A stretch of DNA of 64,000 bases, from NCBI GenBank assembly GCA_015680685.1, contig MNCI01007569.1, forward strand, positions 124,001 to 188,000, read 5' to 3'. Position 1 is the first letter of the stretch. Each line of letters opens with the position of its first letter. The notes beneath the pieces are model-generated. The model saw only the letters and a list, made by a program, of their open reading frames with translations. It made no database searches and had not been told where the DNA came from. Of the stretch, positions 43,746 to 55,439 are shown one piece after another. The position numbers were made by a program, and so were the translations under genes. Source of the stretch: Gnetum montanum (Eukaryota > Streptophyta > Gnetopsida > Gnetales > Gnetaceae).

Positions 43746-43994
43746 GGATGGACAATGAAGGCGCAATCTTGGCGTTGGCAGCAGCAACACTTTTTTCTTT
43801 CTCTCTCTTACTCAGTTGCCAACAAAGGCCTAATGTCATTGTAATAAGGTGTTCACCCTTATTGTCATGAACACCAGTTTTGTCAAGTCTTGTAATAATG
43901 ATCATTCACATGTCATCCCATTAGTTCCATTCCCCTCAATAATTCCATACCTACCTGATATTATTGTAAGAAACTCGAGGATGAGTTTTCATTC

Positions 43995-44007
43995 AATCAT
44001 GGGGGTA
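43995..44007 (+). other. A6 polypurine tract
   Basis: AATCATGGGGGTA directly before the 3' LTR, after AACTCGAGGATGAGTTTTCA. Confidence 0.85.
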
Positions 44008-44019
44008 TGATGACACACG

Positions 44020-44129
44020 ATATCACATGCACTACGATATCACGTATGTGATATCGCGGCCGTCGCGATTTCGCATCCCATGCGATATCGCGTATGCGAT
44101 ATCGCGGTCCACCACCAAATCTATAAATA
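44020..44129 (+). promoter_or_regulatory. A6 U3 promoter: GATATC palindrome array and TATA box
   Basis: Five CGATATC or TGATATC units plus a CGATTTCGC variant (e.g. GTGATATCGCGGCCG, ATGCGATATCGCG), then a CTATAAATAAG TATA box. Many CpG sites are inside the palindromes. Confidence 0.65.
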
Positions 44130-44348
44130 AGAGACAACACTCCCCTTATTCCTCATCCTAGGCTAGAAGTAGCAAAGCTTTGGCAGTTTAGTCACTCCAA
44201 AGATAAAATATTTTCCATGTGCCCACAATAGGAGTCCCCAAGTGAACGGTTCTTTATTCGAGCAGCTTTGTACCTGAACACAAGTTGTGTACAGCAATAA
44301 AGATGAGCTTTGTGGATAAACCTTGCAGTGCATGGAATAGGTTTATTA

Positions 44349-44349
44349 N
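44349..44349. other. Single-N assembly join with lost LTR sequence
   Basis: The 5' LTR has the stretch from about 37949 to about 38145 here; the 3' LTR jumps across at the N. The lost part contains a tandem repeat, a likely collapse. Confidence 0.75.
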
Positions 44350-44810
44350 ACGAATGTGTATGGCTAGTCAAGGAATCGGCTGCTCATCATGCTTAGGCTA
44401 GATAGGTGCCTCAATACGACCACTTCGAGCACGTGTGTTACGTGTGGTGATCCCAGTAACGATTAGCATTTGGTAGCCACAGTTGCATAGTTCAAGGTGT
44501 GTACGGTAAGTGGAAATGGATGATGATGCTAGTTAATTTAGACTAGGACATTAGTTAGAGTTAGTTAGTTTCTCAACCCTTTGCTCTTATCATAGAAGAC
44601 ATAAAACCAGAAATGACCAAAAAAATCATATACCTTAGACTTACTTAACCATACACCATGACAACAACAAGTAAGTCTGGGAAGACAACGAATGATTAAC
44701 CCCAAGTGTGCCATGGGGCATTTAGGCATTTAGTCTGCGGAGTTTGACCGGATCGTGCATGCTATACTCGTTTTGTATGGTTGAGTGTAGGGGTACCTCG
44801 CCACTCATCA

Positions 44811-44815
44811 CATAC
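44811..44815. repeat. Target-site duplication of A6, right (CATAC)
   Basis: Identical to 37692-37696. Confidence 0.95.
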
Positions 44816-45690
44816 CTTCAACATAAACACATGCCAGGCTCTCAATAGGTTTCATGCATAGTGTGCTACTATCAAAGTCAACTATCAACCATTGGGTGCC
44901 CTCCTATTTTGTGGTTGTTGCATCTAAGCACCTTTGGATATTTGTTTCATGTAGACACTAATTTCATGCTTTAATGAATGTACTTTGAATGGACCATGTT
45001 TTCTACACATAATTACACCCATTATCCCTATACACGATGCATGGAACACACTTCTTCTCTATGCATCCAAATTCATTCTCCTTGGAGATTTCCAAGAAAC
45101 GATTCCTTATGCCCATTCATGCATCAATCGTGCTTAACCAAGCCCTTTCCATAATGATGGAAAAGTTACCTTTGCAATTTTCTACCTTGATCACTAGAAA
45201 ATTGATAGAATAAGACCACCTACAAACTATAGTCACAATGTCCTCCATTAATCCCAAAGGAATAGTGATTGACTAATCTACCAATTCCAAGTAGATGTTG
45301 CTCTTCTTGAGAGGTGGTAGGTCCCATGCCTTGTACATGTCATGGAAGATGAGATTAACATCAAAACCAAAATCAAGAAGAGCCTTGCATGGCTCATGTC
45401 TAGTAATCTATAAGTAAATAAGATGATTTCCTAGGTTATATCATTTCGTGGAAAGATTACCAGCTTTGATCTAATTAGAAACAACATAAGTTAACATCAC
45501 ATTGCAAATTTGAGGTGGTGTTTAGTTTGAAGAGTACTCAAATGCATTTGATGCAAAGGATGAGGATGTTAAAGATATAAGATGACTAGTTGCATTAGGT
45601 TGTGAGGGTTTGGGAGGACTATTGGAATGAAAAAAAAGGTCATTTCTTGGATTGATTATCCAAACCACTCTACTGGAAGGCTGGTTGTGA
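44816..45690 (-). pseudogene. A5 aspartic protease remnant
   Basis: Minus strand, CKALLDFGFDVNLIFHDMYK near 45395-45340, the DLG of A6 changed to DFG; then SITIPLGLMEDIVTIV, NFLVIKVENCKGNFSIIME and AWLSTIDA. It stops at the A6 insertion point and pol resumes at 37691. Stops occur. Confidence 0.78.
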
Positions 45691-45699
45691 ATGTATAGC

Positions 45700-47963
45700 C
45701 CTCATAGCATTTTGTTGCTACAGCTCTGGAAGAATTTCATCCTACATGAATGGAGTAGGAGGTAACTAGGTTGAGGATGGAGAGATGTGTGCAAACAGAT
45801 ATGGAGGGTGGTATGAATATGGGTGTTCCACTTAAGTAGATGGTGAATGATTTTGATGGTACTTTGAAGGATAATAATGATGCTAGAATGAAGTGTGGCT
45901 GGCAAAACTTCATGGAGAGATGGGTTGCTAAACATAGTACCCATATGGATCTGGCTGCCTATAAGGGTACTATTGTCTTGGTAGTGGCATTCCCCACAAT
46001 TGTGGTTGATGCCACTATTGATATTATTCATATGGCTATGGTGGAGCTCCAGTTGAATTGTAAGCCCATTGTTGCTCATGGAACTACCTTAGATTGCATC
46101 GAGGATAAGGTAATCGTCTGGGTGCTTACCTCCATGCTAGTTAAGGATTCAATGCATACATCCCAAACTCTTGTAAGTATGACACCATAAGGCAATATCC
46201 TTTAGGATGTTCATACTGATAGATGTTGCACTTAACATTATCATTAGAGTCTGTCTCCATAACTTCTTCTATTGTAGTAGCTTTGCCCTTATTTCTCTAG
46301 TAGACATGTTCAACTTCATTCTACCTCTTACAATCACGATCACTATTTTGCTCTTTGGATTATTTAGCAATCTTCATAGCAGTTTGGAATTTTTCATCCA
46401 AAGAGTTCCATAATTTGTCAACCTTTATTAAAATGTTAGAAATAGATTTTTGGATGGGAAAGATTTTCCTATTCACCACTTCATCAAGCAATGACTCCTC
46501 CTCATCATAGAATCGAACCTCCCTTTTCCTTATGGAAGGATCCATATTATATTCTTCTACACATTGCCTTTTTTGCAACTCACTTCTTCTTTTGAAACCT
46601 ATTCTATAAACCATTGTATTTTATGAGCTCTTAGTTTGGATAGTCTCCCTTGGGCATAAACCCCAAGAGTTCTTCTAACTTCTTCTCTAAGACCATCTAT
46701 GATGTTGATGAGTTGTTCTCTCTAAGAATAACCATGGCCAAGGCATCGATGTAAGAGAGAATAGTATCTGCCCATGGTGACATCCAAGGGCTATTATGTT
46801 CCTTGTTTCTAGCCTTGGATTTTCCTTCTTAGGTTGGACACTTTGGAGTATGTTTGGTATTTTTCATTAAATAGTACAAACATTGTACTCCATCTGCAAA
46901 TGGATTTTGGCTCCAAGGATTAGTACCAACCCTCTGCTTCCTTGATGAGTGTCCTAAGGAATAGCTTGAGTTTACACCAATTATTCTTGATGTTTTGTAA
47001 GACCTAAGCATCATTAAAGGCTCATAGATGATTTTGTGAATTATATTTTTATCCCCTTTCATATCTTGGGATATTGTTCATATCTAAGCACTTGATTTGA
47101 CTATCTTTCACATGCCTAGTTGGAATCTTGATTGCCTCTAGAATGTTGAGCATGCTTCTAGTTACCAAAAAAGGTCATCATTATTTCATTATCATTGATG
47201 ATTTCCTGTGTTACCACTTTGATTATCATGGGCATGGTGATTAGTATTATTGCCCCGCTGCTCACCTCCATCACGGTTATTCCTTTTGCAGCATCTTTCA
47301 AAACTAGAAGAAGAAGAAGAAAGAGATTCAGATGAAGATGACAAAGAGAGAGAATAACTGCCACCACCATGGTGCTTGCCAATTTTCCTTCAATTTTCAC
47401 AGCCACTTTTGTCATTTTTCTTATTTTCATGGTGCTTGTCCAAGCTCTTGCCTTCACTACCATCTTCCCCTGAACCAAGATTGTTGATAGTAGACCATAG
47501 ATTCAAAGCCACACCCCCATCACTAGTAACAAAGGGTGGAGAATTTTCAAGTTGAGAGCCCTTAGAGGGAGGATCCTCGTTGTCATTTTGATTTAGCAAA
47601 AATAAGGTGTTGGTGAACCATTTTCCCTTCACATCCTCATGATTCTTCTCTTAGTATCAATCTTGCCTATGTTGTGTTTTAGTGGGATAGTAATCTTGGT
47701 AGTCATAGTCATGCACAACATACTCTTCCTTCTTAAAGATCATGGATGCCTAACTTCTTAAGAGTTTGAAGTAGCATCATTAACATAGATCAATCAGGAG
47801 GCATTACAATGTTGCCTTCCAAATTATGCCATTGCAGTTGTTCATCCTAATGTAGAATGAAGGTGAAATCAAGCACATACTCATCTAGATGAGTATATAT
47901 CACTTTAAACTCTTGTGGGACTAGCGGTTTTGTATCATTTTTCATATGAGAAGAAGAATACAT
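45700..47963 (-). pseudogene. gag: A5 gag remnant
   Basis: Start near 47963 (MYSSSHMKND), then YTHLDEYVLDFTFILH and EQLQWHNLEGNI as in A6. The capsid region 47060-46620 carries KTSRIIGVNSSYSLG-type shadows and FKRRSELQKRQCVEEYNMDP; a frame 46614-46360 reads PSIRKREVRFYDEEESLLDE and VVNRKIFPIQKS. The knuckle and P-rich tail (46250-45700) are degraded. Many stops and frameshifts. Confidence 0.75.
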
Positions 47964-48098
47964 TTTTGCAAAATAAATGAAATATTAGTGTGCTTTTGTA
48001 ATTATATTATTTGGGAATGATGTTGACCTTGGGGTTCATCCAACGATATTAATAATATCCCACTAAGCCTATATATTGCATGTTTTAACAAAACAAAG

Positions 48099-48116
48099 TC
48101 CCCAGCAACAGCATCA
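48099..48116 (-). other. A5 primer-binding site, tRNA-Asp type, decayed
   Basis: On the minus strand TGATGCTGTTGCTGGGGA, one base after the LTR end; same layout as in A1 and A6. Confidence 0.75.
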
Positions 48117-48117
48117 A

Positions 48118-48837
48118 TGATGAGTGGTGAAGAGGTAACCTTACACCCAACCATACAAATCATGAAGCACCCATGTGCAATCTAGTCAAATTTCATGGAC
48201 TCTCTAGTTTTTGGTACACTAGTCTTCTAGGAAGTGAACCTTGCCCTAATGATCATTCATTGTCTTCCTAATTACATTTGTGAAGCACAAAGGTATGGTT
48301 AAGTGTAATCAAGGCATATGATTTTTTCCATTTTATGTTTTATGGTTTTGATACTAAAATAGAGAGATAAAGCAAATTGAGAACTAATTTAATTTTAACT
48401 ATTTAACTAATCTCTAACTAGTCCTAACATAAGCATTTGGTCCCACTTTCCATTCATATCCTAAACCCATGTATCCACTGCTGGGTTACCAAGCGCTACG
48501 CTACTAGGTGCACCAAGTAATAACGCTGCTAGGATTACCAAGCACTACGCTACTGGGTGCACCAAGTAATAACGCTGCTAGGATTACCAAGCGAATACAT
48601 GTTTATGCTCAAAGTAGTCGTACTTATGTATTTAATATATTTAGCTTATTTCACTTAATTACTTAATTAGCTTAATTACTAAGGAACATCAAATAAATAA
48701 CTAAAAACATTAAATTCATGAATAAAACATTTAAACTATCCATAATGTTGCAAGGTTTATCAGGAAGCTCATATTTTCTAATTTTCAAATGTAAAAACTA
48801 TATGACTTGAATGCCCATAAACATCAATGGGAGCTCC
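48118..48837 (-). repeat. A5 5' LTR, U3 truncated
   Basis: Begins (left) at TGATGAGTGGTGAAG, the LTR end on minus, and matches the 3' LTR until about 48837 (GGGAGCTC), where C2 RT sequence starts. The outer U3 with its TATA box is lost. A 49-bp unit is duplicated at 48496-48593; the 3' LTR has one copy. Confidence 0.88.
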
Positions 48838-49566
48838 ATTTTACCTTATGGATTTTCTCAAGAATCCATTTGCAAGTAACTCTTCCACTTACCTTTTGCA
48901 ATTCTAAACACCAATTTAGTGCCATCTTCTATGTTCTCTGGTTTGGAATGGTAACACCAAGAATTAAATCAATTTGGTATTTTACATTTTTCACAAATGT
49001 AAACCATCCAATTTCCCCTTAAACATCTTGGAAAATTATTCCCTTAAGCCTAGCACACTTTTTCACAGTTATACTTGTACATCATCACAATTAGAAGAAA
49101 CTATTGATACAACAATAAAATCAAAACTAGTATCATCATGTTCCTTAATGTATTCCCTCTTTCCTATAATGATTAAGGAAGCATTAAGTAAGCTTTATTA
49201 CCTCACTTGTTTAGCTATCATCGGAATCAACTCATAGATTCCATTAGGTCTACTACACTTTATACATTTTTTGCTTCATCAAATTGAGCACTATTGTCAA
49301 AATTCCAAAATCTACCAAGAATTACATCAACATAATCAATTGGAAGAACATTACATTTTATCACATCATGAAAGCTTCCAATTTTAAATGTTAAGACACA
49401 TTACTCTCTCATCTTTTGAGAGTAATCTTTAGATAATCAATGCACCTTATAAGTTCTAGAATGATGATTAGTTACAAACCCAATCTAGCAACTACCCTAG
49501 AAGAAATAGCATTTTCTTAACCTTCTCCATCAATTAAAATATGACTTCATTCCTTACTAACCAAAC
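48838..49566 (-). pseudogene. C2 protease and first part of RT
   Basis: From the right: LIDGEG, RVVARLGL and VILGRFWNFDN (about 49540-49280) form the protease. EYIKEHDDTSFDFIV, FSKMFKGKLDGLH, ending VEELLANGFLRKSIR at about 48870-48840, lead up to the RT. The next RT residues are missing and the domain resumes at 29088 with MCIYSRVV. Frameshifts and stops throughout. Confidence 0.72.
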
Positions 49567-49569
49567 ATA

Positions 49570-50626
49570 TATTAACATTTTGGTGTGTCAAAACTTTGAA
49601 AAATGGATAATTGATCAATAGGTAAGCTTAAGACATCAATGAGACCAAGAAAAGAAAAAGAATGAAAATTCTAGAATGATGGAGTCTGAAAGAAGATCTA
49701 AGAAATTGAATGAAGTTCATGAGAATAGAAGACACCCCAAGCTAAGAAAATACATCTTGCAGTCTATCCAACACATCTCTTGATCTTAGAAGATATCTTT
49801 GTTGAGAACTCTAGTTTTGGGCAAGACATCTTAACTGAGAAAGGTTGTTCTTTAGTAAGACATCTCCCTAAAATAGGAAACATTTCCTTCAAAGACAAGA
49901 TGTCTTATCATAAGATAAGATGTCTCCCACATGACATCTTAGCTTTCTTAAAGATGTCTCCTCCAATATGTCTTATGTTAAGACAAGACCTCTTCCTTAC
50001 AAGGTAGCAAAAAATAGTAAGACGTCTTAAGCCTCGTAAAAGACATTTCAACTCACTATTTCTAGCTATTGTAGGGATTCCAACAAGTATATGTGGGAGA
50101 ATGAGGCTATAAGAGAATAGTCAATCTTAAAGGAAAAAATCAAGCCTTCATCAAGCAATTATATATATTTTTATTAAGTGTAAGAACCTTAATTCTTTAA
50201 CATTTTTTGTATTTTGTTGTATGTCTAAAAGTAAGGAATTTGAATTTTAGTCCATTTCTTTCTTAATTTTCTTTTTTATGTTGTAAGCTTGAAGGTGTTA
50301 GATGTTTTCTACCCTACAAGGTTAATGTACTTCTTAAGGGAAGACATTGATTGTAAAGGCTTATAGCTTTTTGAGACTTTAAGGGGTTGGATGTGTTTCT
50401 AAGAGAAAAATCGCTTGTGAAGCTATACAACTTGACTTGGAAAGATTGTGGTGTCCTTGAAACAACATTTTGAAGGAATAAATTTCAAAGGTATGCAAGG
50501 ATTCTACCCTCCTAATGTGAATATATCCAAGTTGGGAAACCACATAAATCAAATGTGCAAAAAACTGGGTATTATTGACTTGAACTTATTTACTCCTTCC
50601 CCCTCCCTCTAAGTGCTTGATCCTCA
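49570..50626 (+). repeat. K1 5' LTR
   Basis: TATTAACATTTTGGTG (decayed TGTTGAC start) to GCTTGATCCTCA. Similar to 61499-62570 along most of its length. Rich in AGACATCTY/AAGATGTCT units (49780-50050), which form inverted repeats. No clear 5-bp target duplication. Confidence 0.85.
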
Positions 50627-50628
50627 AG

Positions 50629-50640
50629 TGGTATCAAAGC
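50629..50640 (+). other. K1 primer-binding site, initiator tRNA-Met
   Basis: TGGTATCAAAGC, one mismatch to the usual TGGTATCAGAGC, two bases after the LTR. Confidence 0.85.
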
Positions 50641-50682
50641 CCTAATACTCCCGATGTAAGTGTAACAACTCAAGAGTAAACT

Positions 50683-51600
50683 ATGAAGGAATCATCTAAC
50701 AATAAGCCACCAATGTTCAATGGGATTGACTTTGCATACTAGAAGGCACAAATGCAAGGATTCTTTAAATCCATGGAATTTAAAGTATGGAAATCCATGC
50801 TAGAAGAATACACCCAACCCATTAACAACACAACAGGCACTGAACTACCAAGAGGTAAGTGATCTGATGAAGATAAGAACAAATTTATGTTTGATTTAAA
50901 AGCTAAAAGTTTTTTTGATTGTACTCTTTAGGAAACTTAAATTTAATAGAGTAGCTGGGTGCAAAACTTAATAAATTTTAGAAGCCACTTATGAGAAAAC
51001 ATCAGTAATTAAACAATCTAAACTCCTAGTTTTTCAAAGTGAATATGAAAAATTAAAAATGAAGGAAGGGAAAAGAATTAAAGATTATTTTTCTAGGGCA
51101 AATGATATAGTAGTTGTGATTAGAGAAATAAGAAAAATTTTACTTGAAAGTGATGTTATTATAAAAATGATTAGAACTTTGCAAGCTAAATTTAGACCTA
51201 AAATTATTTCCATTGAAGAAATTAGATATTTCTTTGTACTTATATTTGAAGAATTACAAAGTGCACTTGTAGCATATGAGATGAATCTCATAAGTCAAGG
51301 TCCTATCAAGGAGAAACCTATTGCACTTAAAAACTCTACAAAAGAGAAAGAGCCATTTGACCATGAAGAAAATAGTGATCATGAACTGGCTTTTTCATCA
51401 AGATGAGTAAAGAGGCTTTCAGCACAAAAAGAAAATAGCTTCAATTAATCAAAAATCAAAGGTAAGGAAATAATTAAGAAATCTAAAGATTCACATTTTG
51501 ATGCTTCTTCTATAAAATGTTGGGTATGTTGTGGAAGACGCCATGTAGCCTTGAATGTCCTAGTGCTAATAGGTTACAAAAGAAGTAGCCTATCAAAAAG
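50683..51600 (+). pseudogene. gag: K1 gag (UBN2-type)
   Basis: MKESSNNKPPMFNGIDFAY, then QGFFKSMEFKVWKSMLEE, then (51059-51406) KIKDYFSRANDIVVVIREI-like text, RTLQAKFRPKIISIEE and EELQSALVAYEMNL, the signature of copia UBN2 gag. A damaged knuckle CWVCCGRRH near 51520 has lost one base before its last cysteine. Stops near 50735 and 50930. A coiled-coil stretch (51760-51960) leads to the protease. Confidence 0.8.
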
Positions 51601-52335
51601 GAAAGAAAAACAAGTAACCTCTACACAATTTAGGATGATGAACATAGTGAAGAGGAAACAAATTATACTTCAAATGGATCATATCTTCTCTACATGACCT
51701 TGGCACATGAAGAACAAATCAATGACCAAATCAATAATGAATCTACAGTCACTATCAAAGAGAGGTATGATATGTTTTGTAATGAAATAATTTCTTTATA
51801 AAATCTATGTATCAAAATAAAAAAGGCCTTACATGTTAAAGAGATAGAATTAGCTCAATTGAATACTAAATATGCAACTCTTGAAAGGAAAACTTAGACC
51901 TTAACGCTAAGGCTCTAAAATTAATCCTATCATTTGAGAAGATTAATAAGAAAGTTACAAGTGGAAAACTCATCAATAAGGAATTCACTAAAGAAAAGTG
52001 ATCTCATAAGTTATGCAAAGACTAGGAAGAAACCCAAGTAATAAAAGAAATCATCCCTACATTAAAATATCAATAAGTATCTCACCTCGGTAAAAATATT
52101 TATCCAAGTGCAAACATTTAGCTAGAATAAGAAAAAAGGTATGCTTTTACTATGGAAAATTTAAACATATTTATTTTCTTTATTATTTATGGTTAAAAAC
52201 CTATACTTGGTCTCTTCCAAAATAGCCCAATAAAGGTATCTTGCAAGAAAATAAGGTTTGGAGACCTAAGGAGAAGACAAAAAAGCAATGCTTGCATAAG
52301 TTGCTCTTTCTTTTCTGTTAAAAGAAAAACCTAGT

Positions 52336-53640
52336 ATATTAATAATGGATGTTCTAGACACATGACAGGTGACATATCTCAATTCCCATAATTTTTGAAA
52401 TAAAACTATGGAACAATCACATTTGGAGATGATGAAGAAGCAAAAATTAAAGCTATTGGTACTATTGGAAATAAGAATGAACCTCTTGCTAAATAAGTAT
52501 TCTATGTTAAAGGACTCAAACACAATCTTCTTAGTGTAAGTCAACTTTGTGATTCAAAATTTGAAGTTACCTTCTCCAAAGATTCATGTAAAGTAAGAGA
52601 CTCTTACACTAGAAAAATCATTATAGAAGATAATAGAAAATCAAATGTTTATACTACCATATTGGTAGATACTTCTAACCTTGATTCCAAATGTTTTATT
52701 AGCAATACAAGTTATGTTCATACATGGCACAGAATATTATGTCACATAAGCATAGATATTCTTAGAATACTTTCATCTAAAGATATCATTCCAAGTTTGC
52801 CCAAACTAAAGCGTTTCATCATGAACACATGTGATGCTTGCCAAAAAGGAAAATAAACAAAGGTAAGATTTGGTAAGAAAAATTGCATCTCTATTTTATG
52901 TTCCTTAGAACTACTTTATATGGACCTTGTTAGTCCTTCATAAACTATCAACTTAGGAAAGAAAAGAAATTACCTTACCATTGTAGATTATTTTCTTTTT
53001 TCACATGGGTTACATTCTTATATCATAAAGATGAAGCTTTTGACTATTTTATGAGAATTTGTGATCGTTTACAAAACAAGAAATAATATGCTATTAAAAT
53101 GATTAGAAGTGATAATGGAGGAGAATTCAAAAATGCTAAATTTGAAGAATACTATCAAATGAATGGAGTTCATCATTACTTTTTTGCTAACCATGACTCC
53201 TAAACAAAATGGAGTGGTAGAGTAAAAAAACAAGATTCTAAATGAAATGGGTAGAATCATCCTGAATGATAAAAATATTCCATATCATTTTTGGGCTAAA
53301 GCTATCAATACAACATGCTACATCTGCAATAGAGTTCTGGTAAGAAGATTCATCACTAAAACTCACTATGAGCTTTGGACTAGCAAAAAATAGTTAGTTA
53401 CTTTCATGTTTTTGGAGCTAAATGCTTTATTTTAAATGAGAAGTATTCCTTGAGAAATTTTGATCTCAAAACTAATGAAAATATTTTCCTAGGATACTCT
53501 ATAGTTAGTATGGCATATAGAGTGTTCAACAAAAGAACTAACACTATAGAGAAAACTATAAATGTGAAACTAGATTATAGTGATGATCTTTATCAAAGTG
53601 TACAATTTTATGAAGAAAAAGTCCCTATTTAGAAAACCCT
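52336..53640 (+). pseudogene. K1 protease and integrase remnant
   Basis: YINNGCSRHMTGD near 52336 is the copia protease site, with the catalytic D of DSG changed to N. Pre-integrase zinc region 52720-52856: TWHRILCHISIDILR and CDACQKGK. Core: YMDLVSPS (first D), RSDNGGEF near 53110 (second D), QNGVVE near 53200 (E): all three are present, with a frameshift and stops between. KNIPYHFWAKAINTTCYICN follows. Confidence 0.8.
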
Positions 53641-54382
53641 AGCACATGCTAAGTAGCAATAGAAATACAAACTAAAATAGAAAATCAACATGAAGATGAT
53701 ACTCAAGTTCAAAATAACATACCTAAACTAAGAAGATCACACTCACTTAATGATGTGATAGGACAATTAGAAGATGGAATAAAAACTAGAAGTCAAGAAA
53801 AAGAGATGTATGCCTATTTTACCTACATTTCACAAATTAAGCCTAAACACTTTAGTGAAGTAGAAAAGGAGGAAGGTTGAATTTCAGCTATCCAAGAAGA
53901 GTTAAACCAATTTATTAGAAATGATTTTTGGAAACTTACTCCTAAACCCAACAACAAACAAATCATTGGAACAAAATGAATGTTTAGGAAGAAGACAGAT
54001 CAAAATGAGAACATTATTTAAAAAAGGCTCAATTAGTTACTTAATGGTACAATCAAAAAGAAGTCATTCATCTTGATGAAACCTTTGCTTCTTTAGCTAG
54101 GATTGAATTAGTTAGACTCCTTCTAGCATCAAAGAAATTAAATTGGACCAAAAGGATGTCCAACATGCCTTTTTAAATGAAACTATTCAAGAGGACATCT
54201 ATGTTGAGTAACTTGAAGGATTTATAGAATAAATTTGCTGAGATTATGTCTTCAAATTAATAAAGGCTCTCTGTAGGCTCAAAAAAGCTCCTAGAGCTTG
54301 GTATGAAAGACTCTTTCAACATCTTATAAAAAATGGTGTTGAAATAGGAAGAGCTTATGTGACCTTGTTTCTAAAAAAGTTA
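53641..54382 (+). pseudogene. K1 RT, first part
   Basis: IQEELNQFIRNDFWKLTPKP, IIGTK, then pieces matching ARLEAIRLLLA, a KKLNWTKRMSNMPF-like segment, KALCRLKKAPRAWYERLFQH and GVEIGRAYVTLFLKK at the A7 insertion point. The catalytic centre lies on the other side of A7. Frameshifts are frequent. Confidence 0.78.
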
Positions 54383-54387
54383 GTAAT
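54383..54387. repeat. Target-site duplication of A7, left (GTAAT)
   Basis: GTAAT before TGATGAGC; GTAAG at 60264-60268 after the other end, one mismatch from decay. Confidence 0.75.
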
Positions 54388-55256
54388 TGATGAGCAATGA
54401 AGTATTCCAACACTTCACCATACAAGTCATGAGTGCCAACACATGAGCAGATTGTAATCTATGGATGGAAAATGTTATTATGCTAGTAATTGAGGTTAAG
54501 TTCAAGATCATTATCTTTCCACTTTGAGCTAGTGAAGTTTAAGTGTATGGTTTAGCTCTTAGTGAGGTGTATGATTAACTAATGTTGTTCCAGCCATTAG
54601 TGCTCCTAATTATACACATGATGAAATAAGTTCTAAGTCTACTTAATTAAGAAAACATAAATCTATTTTAGCCTAATGCTATGGACATTCATTCCTAGTC
54701 TACCATTCACACCTTGGACTTTTGTAGCTATCACTGGAATTACCAAGTGGAATCACTACTAGGTGAACCAAGCAATGCCACTACTAGTTACCAAATAACT
54801 ATACTTAGTGCTCAAAACTAGTTGTATCCATATCACTTACTAACAACTTGTAAAGTAAAGTGTTAAGCTAGGAAAATAATAAAAATTATGCTAAGTAAAC
54901 AAATAGAAAACTAATGGACTGTTATAATGATGAAGGACAATCTTGATCTTTATTTTCATCATGAATTGTGTTCATGTACAATTCATTTGAATAAAGACAT
55001 CATTCAACTGCCAAACATCACACTATGGGCATTCACTCTATCACTAAGCCTACAAAAACAAACTACAAGAATCTAGCTAAGGGTTGAATGAAAAGCTATT
55101 AGATTATGCATCCAAGTATTATATTTATAGGGTTGCACACATCCCAAGACATCATATCAACAATAACGTAGCATGTACTATGACATTGTATCTATGAAAT
55201 CATTTCTACGATATCATTGATCCAATATCGCTTCAAAACAAGAATTGACTTTATCA
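54388..55256 (-). repeat. A7 3' LTR
   Basis: 869 bp. On minus from TGATAAAGTCAATTC (right) to TTGCTCATCA (left). TATAAATA on minus at 55129-55122. GGATTACCAAGTGG-type motifs repeat near 54740-54800. Confidence 0.88.
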
Positions 55257-55269
55257 TACCCCCATGACT
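55257..55269 (-). other. A7 polypurine tract
   Basis: On minus AGTCATGGGGGTA directly before the LTR, after an ACTTGAGGACAAGTTTTC sequence. Confidence 0.82.
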
Positions 55270-55439
55270 AACTGAAAACTTGTCCTCAAGTTAAAACAAA
55301 ATAAGAATGGAATCCCTTACAAAATTGGGAGGTAGATTTGACTTGACATAATTAACTAACTATTTACATGAAATGCCCTAGTGGTGTCTTTACAAAATGT
55401 GACATAGTTACATGATAAAAAAAAAAACAAAATAAAAAT

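Larger units (their letters stand above)
37697..44810 (+). mobile_element. A6: pol-deleted Athila-like element inside A5
   Basis: 5' LTR 37697-38592, primer-binding site 38594-38611, gag 38708-41050, protease 41178-42007, spacer, ORF2 stub 43645-43745, PPT 43995-44007, 3' LTR 44008-44810, duplication CATAC on both sides. RT, RNase H and integrase are absent: protease runs straight into PPT-like site A. It is non-autonomous, intermediate in age between A1 and A5, and inserted in the opposite strand to its relative A5. Confidence 0.93.
44008..44810 (+). repeat. A6 3' LTR
   Basis: TGATGACACACG to CGCCACTCATCA. The GATATC palindrome array at 44020-44108 is about 80 bp longer than in the 5' LTR. 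TATAAATA near 44121. A single N at 44349 replaces about 200 bp or more of the repeated R/U5 part present in the 5' LTR. Confidence 0.92.
29089..48837 (-). mobile_element. A5: near-complete Athila-like element, split by A6
   Basis: Right to left: 5' LTR 48118-48837 (U3 lost), primer-binding site 48099-48116, gag 45700-47963, protease 44816-45690, [A6 37697-44810], RT/RNase H/integrase 34815-37691, spacer, ORF2 30274-32598, PPT 30041-30053, 3' LTR 29089-30040. It is the only Athila-like copy here with the whole gene order and shows what A1, A6 and A7 lost. Insertion split the C2 RT, with loss of the outer LTR end and some C2 sequence. Old, with many stops. Confidence 0.88.

Noticed and set aside
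43628-43905. Overlapping frames at 43628-43870 (+) and 43905-43588 (-) as genes
   Set aside because: They cover the ORF2 stub and PPT approach of A6; no domain or conservation. The ORF2 start at 43645 is in a different frame.
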